DNA of 18,304 nt from Clostridia bacterium (GTDB lineage Bacteria; Bacillota; Clostridia; Oscillospirales; Acutalibacteraceae): positions 1-18,304 of the forward strand of contig JAGAZW010000117.1 of NCBI GenBank assembly GCA_017939855.1. Direction: 5' to 3'. Below the pieces are notes generated by a model. That model was not told where the DNA came from, ran no database searches, and saw only the letters and a program-made list of their open reading frames with translations. Shown here one piece after another: positions 1 to 6,682 of the stretch (the first letter of the stretch is position 1; the number at the start of each line of letters is the position of its first letter). The translations under genes and the position numbers were made by a program.

Positions 1-1
1 C

Positions 2-367
2 GATACCGGCAGCTATTACGTACCATTCCACGCAGGAAGATATGAAAATATTATGCTTAATGCCAGGGTAGATGTTGGCTCATCACCGATTTACAGCGTT
101 CCTGCGGCAATTTCCACCCTTGACAGTCTGTATAACAATCAGATTATAAGCAAGCTACAGTATTTAGAACGTCTGCCCGACGGAATTATAAAGGACAAAA
201 CAGGACTTCTAGAGGACGCAAAGGCGGAAATGCAGGCGGTACAGGACAAGGAATTAGTTGTACAGATGTTAGCCGAACAGTACCCGGATTTATATGCACA
301 GTACATAAAATTGTCGCCTGAAGAGCAGGAAGCAATGTTAGCACAGGTTATGGGAGGTGCGGTATGA
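2..367 (+). CDS. Phage portal protein, C-terminal end (partial)
   Basis: The frame is open from the first complete codon at position 2, so this is the tail of a longer gene that starts before the window; the ATG at 53 is internal. About 121 residues are visible. They contain a SSPIYSVPAAISTLDSLYNN stretch and then an amphipathic, Glu/Gln-rich helical end (EEQEAMLAQVMGG). The portal is the dodecameric ring at the capsid vertex through which DNA is packaged and ejected. The assignment rests on position (directly before an adaptor-like gene, a scaffold and the coat) and on a general resemblance to the helical C-terminal 'barrel' of podovirus portals, not on a catalytic motif. The stop codon overlaps the next start (ATGA), so the two genes are translationally coupled. 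A different head protein encoded before the scaffold remains possible. Confidence 0.6.
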   Translation, partial: DTGSYYVPFHAGRYENIMLNARVDVGSSPIYSVPAAISTLDSLYNNQIISKLQYLERLPDGIIKDKTGLLEDAKAEMQAVQDKELVVQMLAEQYPDLYAQYIKLSPEEQEAMLAQVMGGAV

Positions 368-723
368 CAGCTTTAAAGATAGTAAATAAGGCTTTGGCAC
401 TTTTAGGCTATAGCGACAGTAACAACAATATGGATTTAACACGCAGGGTTTTAAACAGAGCCTTACCGCTTACAAACCTTGTCTATTCTGATATGTGCCG
501 CATATGCGAAACAAAGTTTTCTGAAATAGAAACCCTTAATGATGAAATAAGCCTTCCCGACAAAGCCTATGACATTATGGCATGCGGATTAGCATCCTAT
601 ATTGCGGGAGCGGAAAGCGATGATTTCTTACAGTCGCTATGGTCGGCGGAATACCAGCAAAGGCGGACGACCTTATCCCGCTTGACCGAATACGAGGATG
701 TTTTACCCACCCCCGAGGATTAG
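364..723 (+). CDS. Head-tail adaptor/connector-like protein
   Basis: This is a 119-residue protein starting at the ATG that overlaps the portal stop (ATGA), with GGAGG at 353-357. It opens with TALKIVNKALALLGY, the 'multiple alpha-helices, LG[YE]' opening typical of small adaptor proteins that sit under the portal ring (gp4 of P22 or HK97 gp6-like in role). A second helical half follows (DKAYDIMACGLASYIAGAESDDFLQSLWSAEYQQRR) and an acidic end. Family members are usually 100-180 residues, so the length fits. Inference: it joins the portal to the nozzle-type protein encoded at 3435-5660. It is immediately followed by the first tandem-repeat array. Confidence 0.55.
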   Translation: MTALKIVNKALALLGYSDSNNNMDLTRRVLNRALPLTNLVYSDMCRICETKFSEIETLNDEISLPDKAYDIMACGLASYIAGAESDDFLQSLWSAEYQQRRTTLSRLTEYEDVLPTPED

Positions 724-740
724 TTCCGCTATGTCTCGCA

Positions 741-797
741 GATAGGACAAAGGCTGTCTTATCTGTAGGACAAGCGTTGTCTTATCTGTAGGACAAC
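741..797 (+). repeat. 23-bp tandem repeat array A (2 units plus 11 bp)
   Basis: Two head-to-tail 23-bp units occupy 741-763 and 764-786, followed by an 11-bp partial unit to 797. The unit core is GGACAA(AGGC)TGTCTTATC preceded by a variable four-base spacer (GATA, TGTA). Each unit is itself an imperfect palindrome (GATAGGACA pairs with TGTCTTATC, loop AAGGC). The left flank (CTATGTCTCGCA) and right flank (CTATGATGGGGGCTTTAAGAT, split here by position 802-822) match those of array B at 3204-3352, so the whole composite element is duplicated in this phage. It fills the leader of the small gene at 851. Confidence 0.9.
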
Positions 798-850
798 TTC
801 CTCTATGATGGGGGCTTTAAGATGAAATTTTATTTATAGGAGTTAAAAAT

Positions 851-1060
851 ATGTTAAATGTTATTTTATCAGGTTTTTTGTTTTGCATTATTTTGATATT
901 GTGCTTTTTATTCCTTTGTTTAGGAGTGTTTATCGGCTTGAAGATAAAACCCTCCTCCATACCAAAGGAAGAGCTTACAGAGGAAGAGAAACGCAAAATA
1001 GAACGTGAAAAGCGGTATTCTGATAATTTTTTCAATTACAACGGTGACAAGCAAAACTGA
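851..1060 (+). CDS. Small single-pass membrane protein, function unknown
   Basis: This 69-residue protein has AGGAG at 838-842, eight bases before the ATG. Residues 4-30 are a strongly hydrophobic helix (FLFCIILILCFLFLCLGVFI) and the rest is a short highly charged tail (EELTEEEKRKIEREKR), so it is predicted to be membrane-anchored with a cytoplasmic tail. I do not recognise a family. It sits inside the head-gene operon where no membrane protein is needed for assembly. It is more AT-rich than its neighbours, is preceded by a tandem-repeat element and is followed by its own intrinsic terminator. This is the profile of a 'moron', a cargo gene inserted between essential genes. A holin-like role is conceivable from size and topology, but nothing in the sequence proves it. 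Confidence 0.7.
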   Translation: MLNVILSGFLFCIILILCFLFLCLGVFIGLKIKPSSIPKEELTEEEKRKIEREKRYSDNFFNYNGDKQN

Positions 1061-1073
1061 ATCAACATACAAC

Positions 1074-1110
1074 CCGTAGGGAACGACCTGTGTGTCGTTC
1101 TTTTTTATTT
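1074..1110 (+). terminator. Intrinsic terminator built from palindromic repeat copy 1
   Basis: The arms GAACGAC (1081-1087) and GTCGTTC (1094-1100) form a perfect 7-bp stem with loop CTGTGT, followed directly by TTTTTTATTTT. This is a textbook rho-independent terminator for the small membrane-protein gene. The sequence from 1074, starting CCGTAGG, is the same dispersed element found at 2998 and, inverted, at 9177. Confidence 0.8.
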
Positions 1111-1235
1111 TAATAGCATAATCCGGCATTTAACTTTTAAAGCAAACAAGGGCAACGGCTAAAAATCGGGCTTTAAACGGTTAAATTCCGTATTAAATAA
1201 ATGCCTTCACCATAGGCAGAAAAGGAGTAAATGAT
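1111..1235. other. Leader of the scaffold gene, no clear promoter
   Basis: This is an AT-rich gap between the terminator at 1074-1110 and the scaffold gene. It holds a short inverted repeat (GCC at 1203-1205 with GGC at 1216-1218) and the ribosome site GGAG at 1224-1227. I see no convincing -35/-10 pair, although the terminator upstream implies either readthrough or a promoter here. Confidence 0.4.
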
Positions 1236-2021
1236 ATGGACGGAATGAACGTTCAGAACGCATCGGAGCAGGACACCAATGTTTCGATGGAGTCACAACA
1301 GGATACAAACGAGGTAAATGAACCCGAAACCGCACCACAGGACGGGGAAAGTGCCGAGAGCGAATCCGCACAGGACGGGAGCGGCACCGCTGAAAACAAT
1401 GCCGACAATCTGCCTTTTCTTGAAATACAGCACAATCACGAAAGAAAAGGACTTACCCGTGAAGAAGCGGCTATATGGGCGCAAAAGGGTATCCATTACG
1501 AGGATACATATAACGCAATTGAGCGCTTTGCAACCTTAAAAGGACAGACAGTAAAGGAGTTTATAAACGGTCTTGAAACTGCCGAGGACGAGGCTTACCG
1601 CAATGAACTTGTCGAAAAGTACGGAAGCGATGATGATACCGTAGACAAGTTGATGGAGCTTCGCAAAATCGACAAAGAAAAAACTCTTGCTTCTGCCGCA
1701 GAAAGCCGCAAAAAAGCCGCCGAAGCCGCCGAACAGAGTGTTAATGCACGTATAGCGGACGAGTTTTCCAAAATGAAATCGGAATACCCCGAGCTTACCG
1801 AATTTACCGCCCTGCCCGACGAGGTTAAAAAGGCTGCAATAGACGGGAAATCGCTGGAGCATGCTTATTTAAAGCATATCTATGGCGAAAACAAAAAAAT
1901 AGCCGCCGCAAAACTTAAAGAAGCCGAAGCGGCAAAGAAATCGACAGGAAGTATGGAAGCCGGAAAAGACGGTGGAAGCGGACTTGTCGATTCTTTTTTA
2001 AACGGCTTCAACAATAATTAA
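1236..2021 (+). CDS. Phage scaffolding-like protein
   Basis: This is a 261-residue, highly charged protein directly before the coat gene, the usual place for the scaffold that directs procapsid assembly and then leaves or is cleaved. Residues 1-58 are acidic and low-complexity (Glu, Asp, Gln, Ser, Thr), as in many clostridial phage scaffolds. Residues about 68-113 hold a helical block (LTREEAAIWAQKGIHYEDTY). Residues about 135-180 and 210-240 are Ala/Lys/Glu-rich predicted coiled coil. The end is a Gly/Ser linker followed by a short hydrophobic tail (LVDSFLNGF), suited to docking on the coat. The start is fixed by GGAG at 1224-1227, eight bases upstream; an ATG at 1231 is out of frame. The protein cannot be named more precisely from sequence alone. 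Confidence 0.75.
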   Translation: MDGMNVQNASEQDTNVSMESQQDTNEVNEPETAPQDGESAESESAQDGSGTAENNADNLPFLEIQHNHERKGLTREEAAIWAQKGIHYEDTYNAIERFATLKGQTVKEFINGLETAEDEAYRNELVEKYGSDDDTVDKLMELRKIDKEKTLASAAESRKKAAEAAEQSVNARIADEFSKMKSEYPELTEFTALPDEVKKAAIDGKSLEHAYLKHIYGENKKIAAAKLKEAEAAKKSTGSMEAGKDGGSGLVDSFLNGFNNN

Positions 2022-2039
2022 AAAAAGGAGAAAAACGAA

Positions 2040-2981
2040 ATGGCAAATTCATGGAAAAGCGACGTATCAAGATATACGAGCGAAATTGACAAGGCGATTG
2101 TCCAGGGCTCAAAGACAGGTATGTTTGCCGACAACAATTTCGGTGCTAAATTCGCAGGCACAAAAAATGTTATTATTCCTGAAATCACAATGAGTGGTAT
2201 GGGAAATTATGTAAGGGTAGGAAACGGTCTTGAAAACGAAGGCTACCCTAAAGGTAATATTGCGACCGATTACGTTACCTATACTCTTAATCAGGACCGT
2301 TCAAGACAGTTGGTATTTGACGCTATGGACGCAGACGAAAGTGGTATAGCGAACCTTGCAGGAAAGATTACGGGTGAATTCACAAGAAATCACATCATCC
2401 CCGAGGTTGACGCATACAATCTTTCTACCCTTTTCGGTATAGCAACCGAAAAAGCACACACCAATACGGTGGATACTGCAACGGATGCAGGACAGAAAAA
2501 GGCGGTTACTTCCTTTGTGGATATGATAACTGATGTTGAGGAAGCGGTTGGCTTTGAAAACGAAGACCTTATTGCATTTGTCGATAAAAAGATGTGGAAC
2601 CTGCTTATGAATACCGATAAGTTTACCCGACAGATAAATGTAAGCAACTTTAAACAGGGCGGAGTTGACATGAGAGTAAGAGACTTCAATGGTGTAAGGC
2701 TTATTCGTGTGGATTCTACAAGAATGAAGAGCGGATATGATTTTCTTGACGGAAACACCATTGAGGATAGCGGATTTAAGGCAAAAGAGGACGCTACTTC
2801 TGTTCGTTCTCTTATTTTGCCTAAAAGTGTTGCTTGCTTTGTTAAGAAGCTGGACGAGCTTAAGGTTTTCACTCCAAAGGAAAACCAGAACGGGAACGGT
2901 TATGTAATCGATTTCCATATGTATTACGACCTTCTTGTTAAGAAGAGTCGCAAGGGTACAATATTCGCATTGCACGAATAA
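2040..2981 (+). CDS. Major capsid (coat) protein
   Basis: This is a 313-residue protein with AAGGAG at 2025-2030, nine bases before the ATG. The order of segments matches HK97-fold coats of Firmicutes phages. An N-terminal arm (residues 1-30) is followed by a beta-rich E-loop region ending in YTLNQDRSRQLVFDAMDADE (D86 onward), then the spine-helix start HIIPEVDAY (residues 118-126), then a mixed alpha/beta A-domain and a C-terminal strand region. It forms the icosahedral shell around the scaffold encoded just upstream. The length is typical for this group, and no protease or decoration gene is visible nearby. The 3' side is followed by three separate hairpins, which may lower expression of the downstream tail genes relative to the coat. 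Confidence 0.85.
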   Translation: MANSWKSDVSRYTSEIDKAIVQGSKTGMFADNNFGAKFAGTKNVIIPEITMSGMGNYVRVGNGLENEGYPKGNIATDYVTYTLNQDRSRQLVFDAMDADESGIANLAGKITGEFTRNHIIPEVDAYNLSTLFGIATEKAHTNTVDTATDAGQKKAVTSFVDMITDVEEAVGFENEDLIAFVDKKMWNLLMNTDKFTRQINVSNFKQGGVDMRVRDFNGVRLIRVDSTRMKSGYDFLDGNTIEDSGFKAKEDATSVRSLILPKSVACFVKKLDELKVFTPKENQNGNGYVIDFHMYYDLLVKKSRKGTIFALHE

Positions 2982-2997
2982 GAAACCTAAATATTTC

Positions 2998-3074
2998 ACC
3001 GTAGGGAATGACCTGTGTGTCGTTCCGTTGTGTGCTTAATTTACGGGGTGCACACTTAAGGAATACCCTACGGT
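2998..3074. repeat. Palindromic repeat, copy 2, nested in a larger inverted repeat
   Basis: The element CCGTAGGGAATGACCTGTGT-GTCGTTCC (2999-3026) matches copy 1 at 1074-1100 apart from one C/T change that leaves a G-U pair in the stem. It has no T-run after it. Here it lies in a longer symmetric unit: ACCGTAGGG (2998-3006) pairs with CCCTACGGT (3066-3074), and GTGTGC (3030-3035) with GCACAC (3050-3055). The transcript could therefore fold into a three-part structure behind the coat gene. Confidence 0.8.
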
Positions 3075-3105
3075 AATTCAAAAATACGATTAACAGAATT
3101 ATAAC

Positions 3106-3124
3106 GGGCGGCTTTTTGCCGCCC
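3106..3124 (+). terminator. Perfect 7-bp hairpin after the coat gene
   Basis: GGGCGGC (3106-3112) and GCCGCCC (3118-3124) flank a TTTTT loop. The stem is strong, but the following sequence (TGCATTAAATTT) is a poor U-tract. This is a weak terminator or an mRNA 3'-end stabiliser for the coat transcript. Confidence 0.5.
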
Positions 3125-3145
3125 TGCATTAAATTTGAAAACAAC

Positions 3146-3162
3146 AAGGCGAAAGCCTTTTT
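3146..3162 (+). terminator. Possible intrinsic terminator (GNRA loop)
   Basis: AAGGC (3146-3150), loop GAAA and GCCTT (3155-3159) run into TTTTT ending at 3162. The stem is only 5 bp, so termination is probably partial. Together with the hairpin at 3106-3124 it would reduce readthrough from coat into the nozzle-type gene. Confidence 0.5.
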
Positions 3163-3203
3163 ACATACAAAAATTTGGAACTGTTGTTCTGTTATGTCCC
3201 ACA

Positions 3204-3352
3204 GATAGGACAAAGGCTGTCTTATCAGCAGGACAAAGGCTGTCTTATCAGCAGGACAAAGGTTGTCTTATCTGTGGGACAAAGGTTGTCTTATCTGTGG
3301 GACAAAGGTTGTCTTATCTGTGGGACAAAGGTTGTCTTATCTATAGGACAAC
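3204..3352 (+). repeat. 23-bp tandem repeat array B (6 units plus 11 bp)
   Basis: Six full units start at 3204, 3227, 3250, 3273, 3296 and 3319, with an 11-bp partial unit at 3342-3352. The core is GGACAAAGG(C/T)TGTCTTATC with spacers GATA, AGCA, AGCA, TGTG, TGTG, TGTG. Neighbouring units are the most alike, which is what stepwise duplication by slippage gives. Flanks match array A (TATGTCCCACA to the left, CTCTATGATGGAGGCTTTAA to the right). No spacers of independent sequence occur, so this is not a CRISPR. Because 23 is not a multiple of three, the array stays open in more than one frame and falsely extends the next gene upstream. Confidence 0.92.
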
Positions 3353-3420
3353 TCCCTCCGTCACGGCAAGCCGTGACACCTCCCTCTATGATGGAGGCTT
3401 TAAGATAGAATTTGATTTAC
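3353..3420. repeat. Dispersed-repeat block with perfect hairpin
   Basis: GTCACGGC (3360-3367) and GCCGTGAC (3370-3377) form an 8-bp stem with a two-base loop. A second, weaker CCTC/GGAGG pairing surrounds CTATGATG (about 3383-3397). The right part (CTATGATGGAGGCTTTAA) recurs after array A at 802-820, but the hairpin is absent there, so it looks like a separate insertion into the composite element. Intergenic blocks of this style are common in Oscillospiraceae-type genomes as I know them. Confidence 0.65.
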
Positions 3421-3434
3421 GAAGGAGAATGGAT

Positions 3435-5660
3435 ATGAGATTACCAAAAATGCCTAAAAGACAGGCACAGGCCCTTGCAATCCCCGATTTAGCGGGCGGA
3501 CTTAATTTAAGGGACGGTATGAGCGAGATTCTCGACAATCAATTAACAGAATCAAAAAATATGTGGTTTTCCGACGGTGTACTAAAAACGAGACCGTCAC
3601 TGTTTATGAGAGCCTCTGCAGACGGCAGATTGTATTGTGTGGATTGGAGTGACGTGTCCCGAGATTTTAAACAGCACGATGTAATCAAGGTCGAGAGCGG
3701 CACCACCTACACTCTTTGCAGCAGTAAGGTGCGCTATGTAAGAACAAATGATGCAAGCAATTACAGTATTGAAACGGTTATAACCTTTTGGTGGGTAAGC
3801 GACGTCACCACCGCATATGACAGTCAGCTTGCAATTACCGACGAAGTTGACAGCTATTTTACGGTGCAAAAGGGTGAGGATATATATTTATTTGCGTCAA
3901 ACCGAATAATTTACCGCAGGGGTAAGATTGAATTCGGCGAAGGTGTGGATGAAACAACCTCAACCGAAACTATAATGAGTTGGACTCCCGTTTCAGCGGA
4001 GGAAATTTATATACCGATTGTATATGCACATTGCAAAACCGAAGGTTCTTTACTGAAATTGGATAATGGAAATATCACATTTAAAGAATTCTATTTTTCC
4101 GGAACTCAATTTGAAGGATTCAATACTTTAAGCAACCGATACAAAGCAATTTTTTCTACAGTAAATCAACAACTGTTCAATGATGAAGTTACAAAAATAC
4201 CTATGAAGTATCCTCTTCCAAAACCTACCGAAAATTGCGTTGGGGAAACGATTGTTGCTACAATTACTCACCCTGACGGTACGAAAGTAGAGCATACGGC
4301 TACAATACTTTCAAACGGACATGCGCAGGAAAGCGGCTTTAACAAAGAAGATGATTTGATGCTGTGCGCTACTTCGCATCAAATTTGGTTTGAGAAAAAA
4401 TACGACGAGGAATATAACGTTGTAGAAACACTAACAACAGAAGATTATATTGAGGACAATCTTGAAATTATAGCTCCCTACATACCTGACGGCTTCGAGG
4501 AAAGCAAGGATAAAATATTCAAAATGTCGCATGCCTGTTGGTTTGGCGGAGCTTCAAACGGTCTTGCAGGCGGTAACCGTTTATTCCTGTGCGGAAATAC
4601 AAATAAGGGTGAGGAATCGCTTGTTTGCTGGTCGGGGCTTGATAAACCGTTGTATTTCCCCGAAAATTCATATTTTTATGTAGGCAATACCGCTTCGGCA
4701 GTAACCGGCTTCGGAAAGCAGTCGGACAAGCTCGTAATTTTCAAGGAAAACGAAACCTGGCTTACACAGTATTATCAGAATACAAGCATTACCGCCGAAG
4801 ATTTAATAAATCAGTCGGTGATTGACTATGCATCCTCGAGTGTGTATTTCCCGCTTATGCTGATAAACCCAAATATAGGCTGTCCTTATCCTGATACTAT
4901 ACAGCTTTGCCGTAACCGCCTTGTATGGGCGGGCTCGGACGGTAACGTTTACACCCTTGTAAGCGAGAATCAGTACAACGAGCGCAGTATCTATTCGGTT
5001 TCGGAAATGATTCAAAGCCGCCTTCGTGAGGAATCCTTTGACAGGGCAAGTGCTTGTGATTGGAACGGTTATTATTGCCTTTGTTTCCCTGATTGCATTT
5101 ATCTTATGGATTATAACAACTACGGCTACACCCATATTGCAAGTCATAGTAAGACCGAGGACGCCAATTTGCGTATACCGTGGTATTATTGGGAAATGTC
5201 GAGCGGCTTTTATAGAGATGTACGAAGCTATACGGTTATTTCCGATAAGTTCATTGCAATTGATTACAGATTCGGAGGCAGAACAGAGCCAGATGGAATA
5301 AATCTTTGTGTTTTCGAGGAAAGCGGTGCCGAAAAAATTGAAAGCACCGTTACAACAAAGCTATTTGCCTTTTCTGCTCCGCATTACCGAAAGAATATTG
5401 ACCGCATAGATTTGCAGTTGGGTAATAACGGCGGCGAGGCGATTACGGTAGAAATTATAACCGACTGCGGCAGTGAAGAGCACATTGTCGAAATGCAAAG
5501 CCCCCAAACCGACGAACGTCAGGCAGGATTCATTGAAAACCGTTCGGTCTTCCCGACAATGCGGCAGATTTCACGTGTAGCGGTAAAATTAAGCTGTAAC
5601 GACCACCTTATTATTGACGGTATGATATTCAAATACAGAATAACGGGAGGTGTGCGCTGA
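3435..5660 (+). CDS. Nozzle/stopper-type tail structural protein
   Basis: This is a 741-residue protein. I chose the ATG at 3435 because AAGGAG at 3422-3427 lies seven bases before it; the ATG at 3429 is too close, and the frame further upstream runs through the tandem repeat. The N-terminus has the hallmark IPDLAGGLNLRDGMSEILDN followed by NQLTESKNMWFSDGVLKTRP, seen in many podovirus-like tail proteins that cap the portal-adaptor column. The rest is beta-rich with repeated WxG and YxxxN segments (for example FGGASNGLAGGNRLFLCGNT and WAGSDGNVYTL), compatible with a beta-propeller like P22 gp10 or T7 gp12. It would close the channel after packaging. It is coupled to the next gene by TGATG (stop 5658-5660). 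The exact subfamily cannot be set without structure comparison. Confidence 0.7.
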   Translation: MRLPKMPKRQAQALAIPDLAGGLNLRDGMSEILDNQLTESKNMWFSDGVLKTRPSLFMRASADGRLYCVDWSDVSRDFKQHDVIKVESGTTYTLCSSKVRYVRTNDASNYSIETVITFWWVSDVTTAYDSQLAITDEVDSYFTVQKGEDIYLFASNRIIYRRGKIEFGEGVDETTSTETIMSWTPVSAEEIYIPIVYAHCKTEGSLLKLDNGNITFKEFYFSGTQFEGFNTLSNRYKAIFSTVNQQLFNDEVTKIPMKYPLPKPTENCVGETIVATITHPDGTKVEHTATILSNGHAQESGFNKEDDLMLCATSHQIWFEKKYDEEYNVVETLTTEDYIEDNLEIIAPYIPDGFEESKDKIFKMSHACWFGGASNGLAGGNRLFLCGNTNKGEESLVCWSGLDKPLYFPENSYFYVGNTASAVTGFGKQSDKLVIFKENETWLTQYYQNTSITAEDLINQSVIDYASSSVYFPLMLINPNIGCPYPDTIQLCRNRLVWAGSDGNVYTLVSENQYNERSIYSVSEMIQSRLREESFDRASACDWNGYYCLCFPDCIYLMDYNNYGYTHIASHSKTEDANLRIPWYYWEMSSGFYRDVRSYTVISDKFIAIDYRFGGRTEPDGINLCVFEESGAEKIESTVTTKLFAFSAPHYRKNIDRIDLQLGNNGGEAITVEIITDCGSEEHIVEMQSPQTDERQAGFIENRSVFPTMRQISRVAVKLSCNDHLIIDGMIFKYRITGGVR

Positions 5661-6670
5661 TGGCGACATACAATCATTATTATGAAGAACAGAAGAAAAA
5701 GCATACACAAGGACTTAATACTGCCTTGTCTGATGTGGATAAGAGTACAACGGCACAAAAAAAGGCTGTAACTGATAATTACAACTACCAAATAAATGAG
5801 ACTAAAAAATCCTATGAGGACGATTATCGGGAAAACGCCATACAAAAGCTCATAAATGAGAGAGCGGTAGCCGAGAATATGTCTAATATGGGGCTTAACA
5901 ATTCGGGACTTAACCGCACTCAAATGACGGCAACACAGCTTTCCTATGGCAACAATAAAGCAAAGCTCGACCGCCAAAGGCAAGCTCAGGTGGATGCCCT
6001 GGCGCAGGCCCTTGCTTCCACACTTTCGGAAATTGACCTTTCTGCCGCTTCACAAAAGACGACAATCCGCCAGAACTATGAAAATATGTGGTCTCAAAAC
6101 GCAACCGCCCTTGCCAATGCCGACACCGAAGCCGAAGCAGTTAAGTATAAAGCAGAGCAGGAACGATTAGCAAAGCAATATGAGGCAGAGCAGGAACGAT
6201 TAGCAAAGCAATATGAGATTGATAAGCAAAATTCATATGTTATAAGAACAGATAACGGTTTGTTATCAAATGTTTATAGCGGCACGTTAAAGGATAATGG
6301 AGTAGACGTGTACAAAACAACCAAAGATGGCGAGAGTTATTTTGTTTATGTGGATAACAATTCAGGAAAGCAGACTACTCTTAAAGCGGGCGTTAGTCCT
6401 CATACAGGAACTGTAAATAAGGATTTATTCGACAAGGACGGTAACTATGATGAAAGTAAGGCTTTCTCTGCAAATGGTTATCAGCCTAATAACTATAAAG
6501 GAACAAAACTTATTGAAGCGAGGCTGAAAAGCACAGGAGAAACGGCTAAATATACTCTTTACGGTGTGTCTCAAACTATTTGGAAAGCTAACGGAAAATT
6601 TTATTTGTGGGATAAAAGACAAAATAAATATATTGAGCTTACAAGCGCACAAGCGGCAAGTCTTTCATAG
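5660..6670 (+). CDS. Coiled-coil internal virion (ejection) protein
   Basis: This is a 336-residue protein with GGGAGG at 5645-5650 and a start overlapping the previous stop. Residues 1-190 are almost entirely charged or polar helix with coiled-coil character. They include NMGLNNSGLNRTQMTATQLS (about residues 75-94), a Gly-Leu-Asn block I have seen as a conserved feature of this protein class in clostridial phages. Residues about 165-186 consist of two identical copies of AEQERLAKQYE, from an exact 33-bp tandem duplication. The C-terminal 140 residues are beta-rich (YVIRTDNGLLSNVYSG, YTLYGVSQTIWKANGKFYLW). Its place between the nozzle and the giant protein is that of P22 gp7/gp20-type ejection proteins, which leave the capsid with the DNA and help it cross the envelope. 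The function is inferred from context. Confidence 0.6.
   Translation: MATYNHYYEEQKKKHTQGLNTALSDVDKSTTAQKKAVTDNYNYQINETKKSYEDDYRENAIQKLINERAVAENMSNMGLNNSGLNRTQMTATQLSYGNNKAKLDRQRQAQVDALAQALASTLSEIDLSAASQKTTIRQNYENMWSQNATALANADTEAEAVKYKAEQERLAKQYEAEQERLAKQYEIDKQNSYVIRTDNGLLSNVYSGTLKDNGVDVYKTTKDGESYFVYVDNNSGKQTTLKAGVSPHTGTVNKDLFDKDGNYDESKAFSANGYQPNNYKGTKLIEARLKSTGETAKYTLYGVSQTIWKANGKFYLWDKRQNKYIELTSAQAASLS
6152..6217 (+). repeat. Exact 33-bp tandem duplication in coding sequence
   Basis: The segments 6152-6184 and 6185-6217 are identical over 33 bases and in frame, giving two copies of AEQERLAKQYE. With no silent differences the duplication must be recent. Eleven residues equal three helical turns, so the coiled-coil register is kept. 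Confidence 0.95.
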
Positions 6671-6682
6671 AAGGTGATGTAA

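Noticed and set aside
778..809. Promoter for the small membrane gene using TTGTCT and TATGAT
   Set aside because: The spacing is 20 bp and both boxes lie in repeat sequence, so the match is not convincing.
2301..2999. Long open frame antisense to the coat gene
   Set aside because: It shadows a well-supported coat gene, has no ribosome site, and its composition (many Cys, Ile, His) is typical of antisense translation.
3204..3352. Possible CRISPR array
   Set aside because: Units follow each other every 23 bp with only four bases of variable sequence; there are no spacers and no cas genes.
3175..3408. Separate 77-codon open frame across array B
   Set aside because: The array is stop-free in more than one frame because 23 is not a multiple of three; no ribosome site and no recognisable protein.
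3135..3434. Upstream extension of the nozzle-type gene by about 100 codons
   Set aside because: It reads through a terminator-like hairpin and the 23-bp array and has no ribosome site; the start at 3435 has AAGGAG seven bases upstream.
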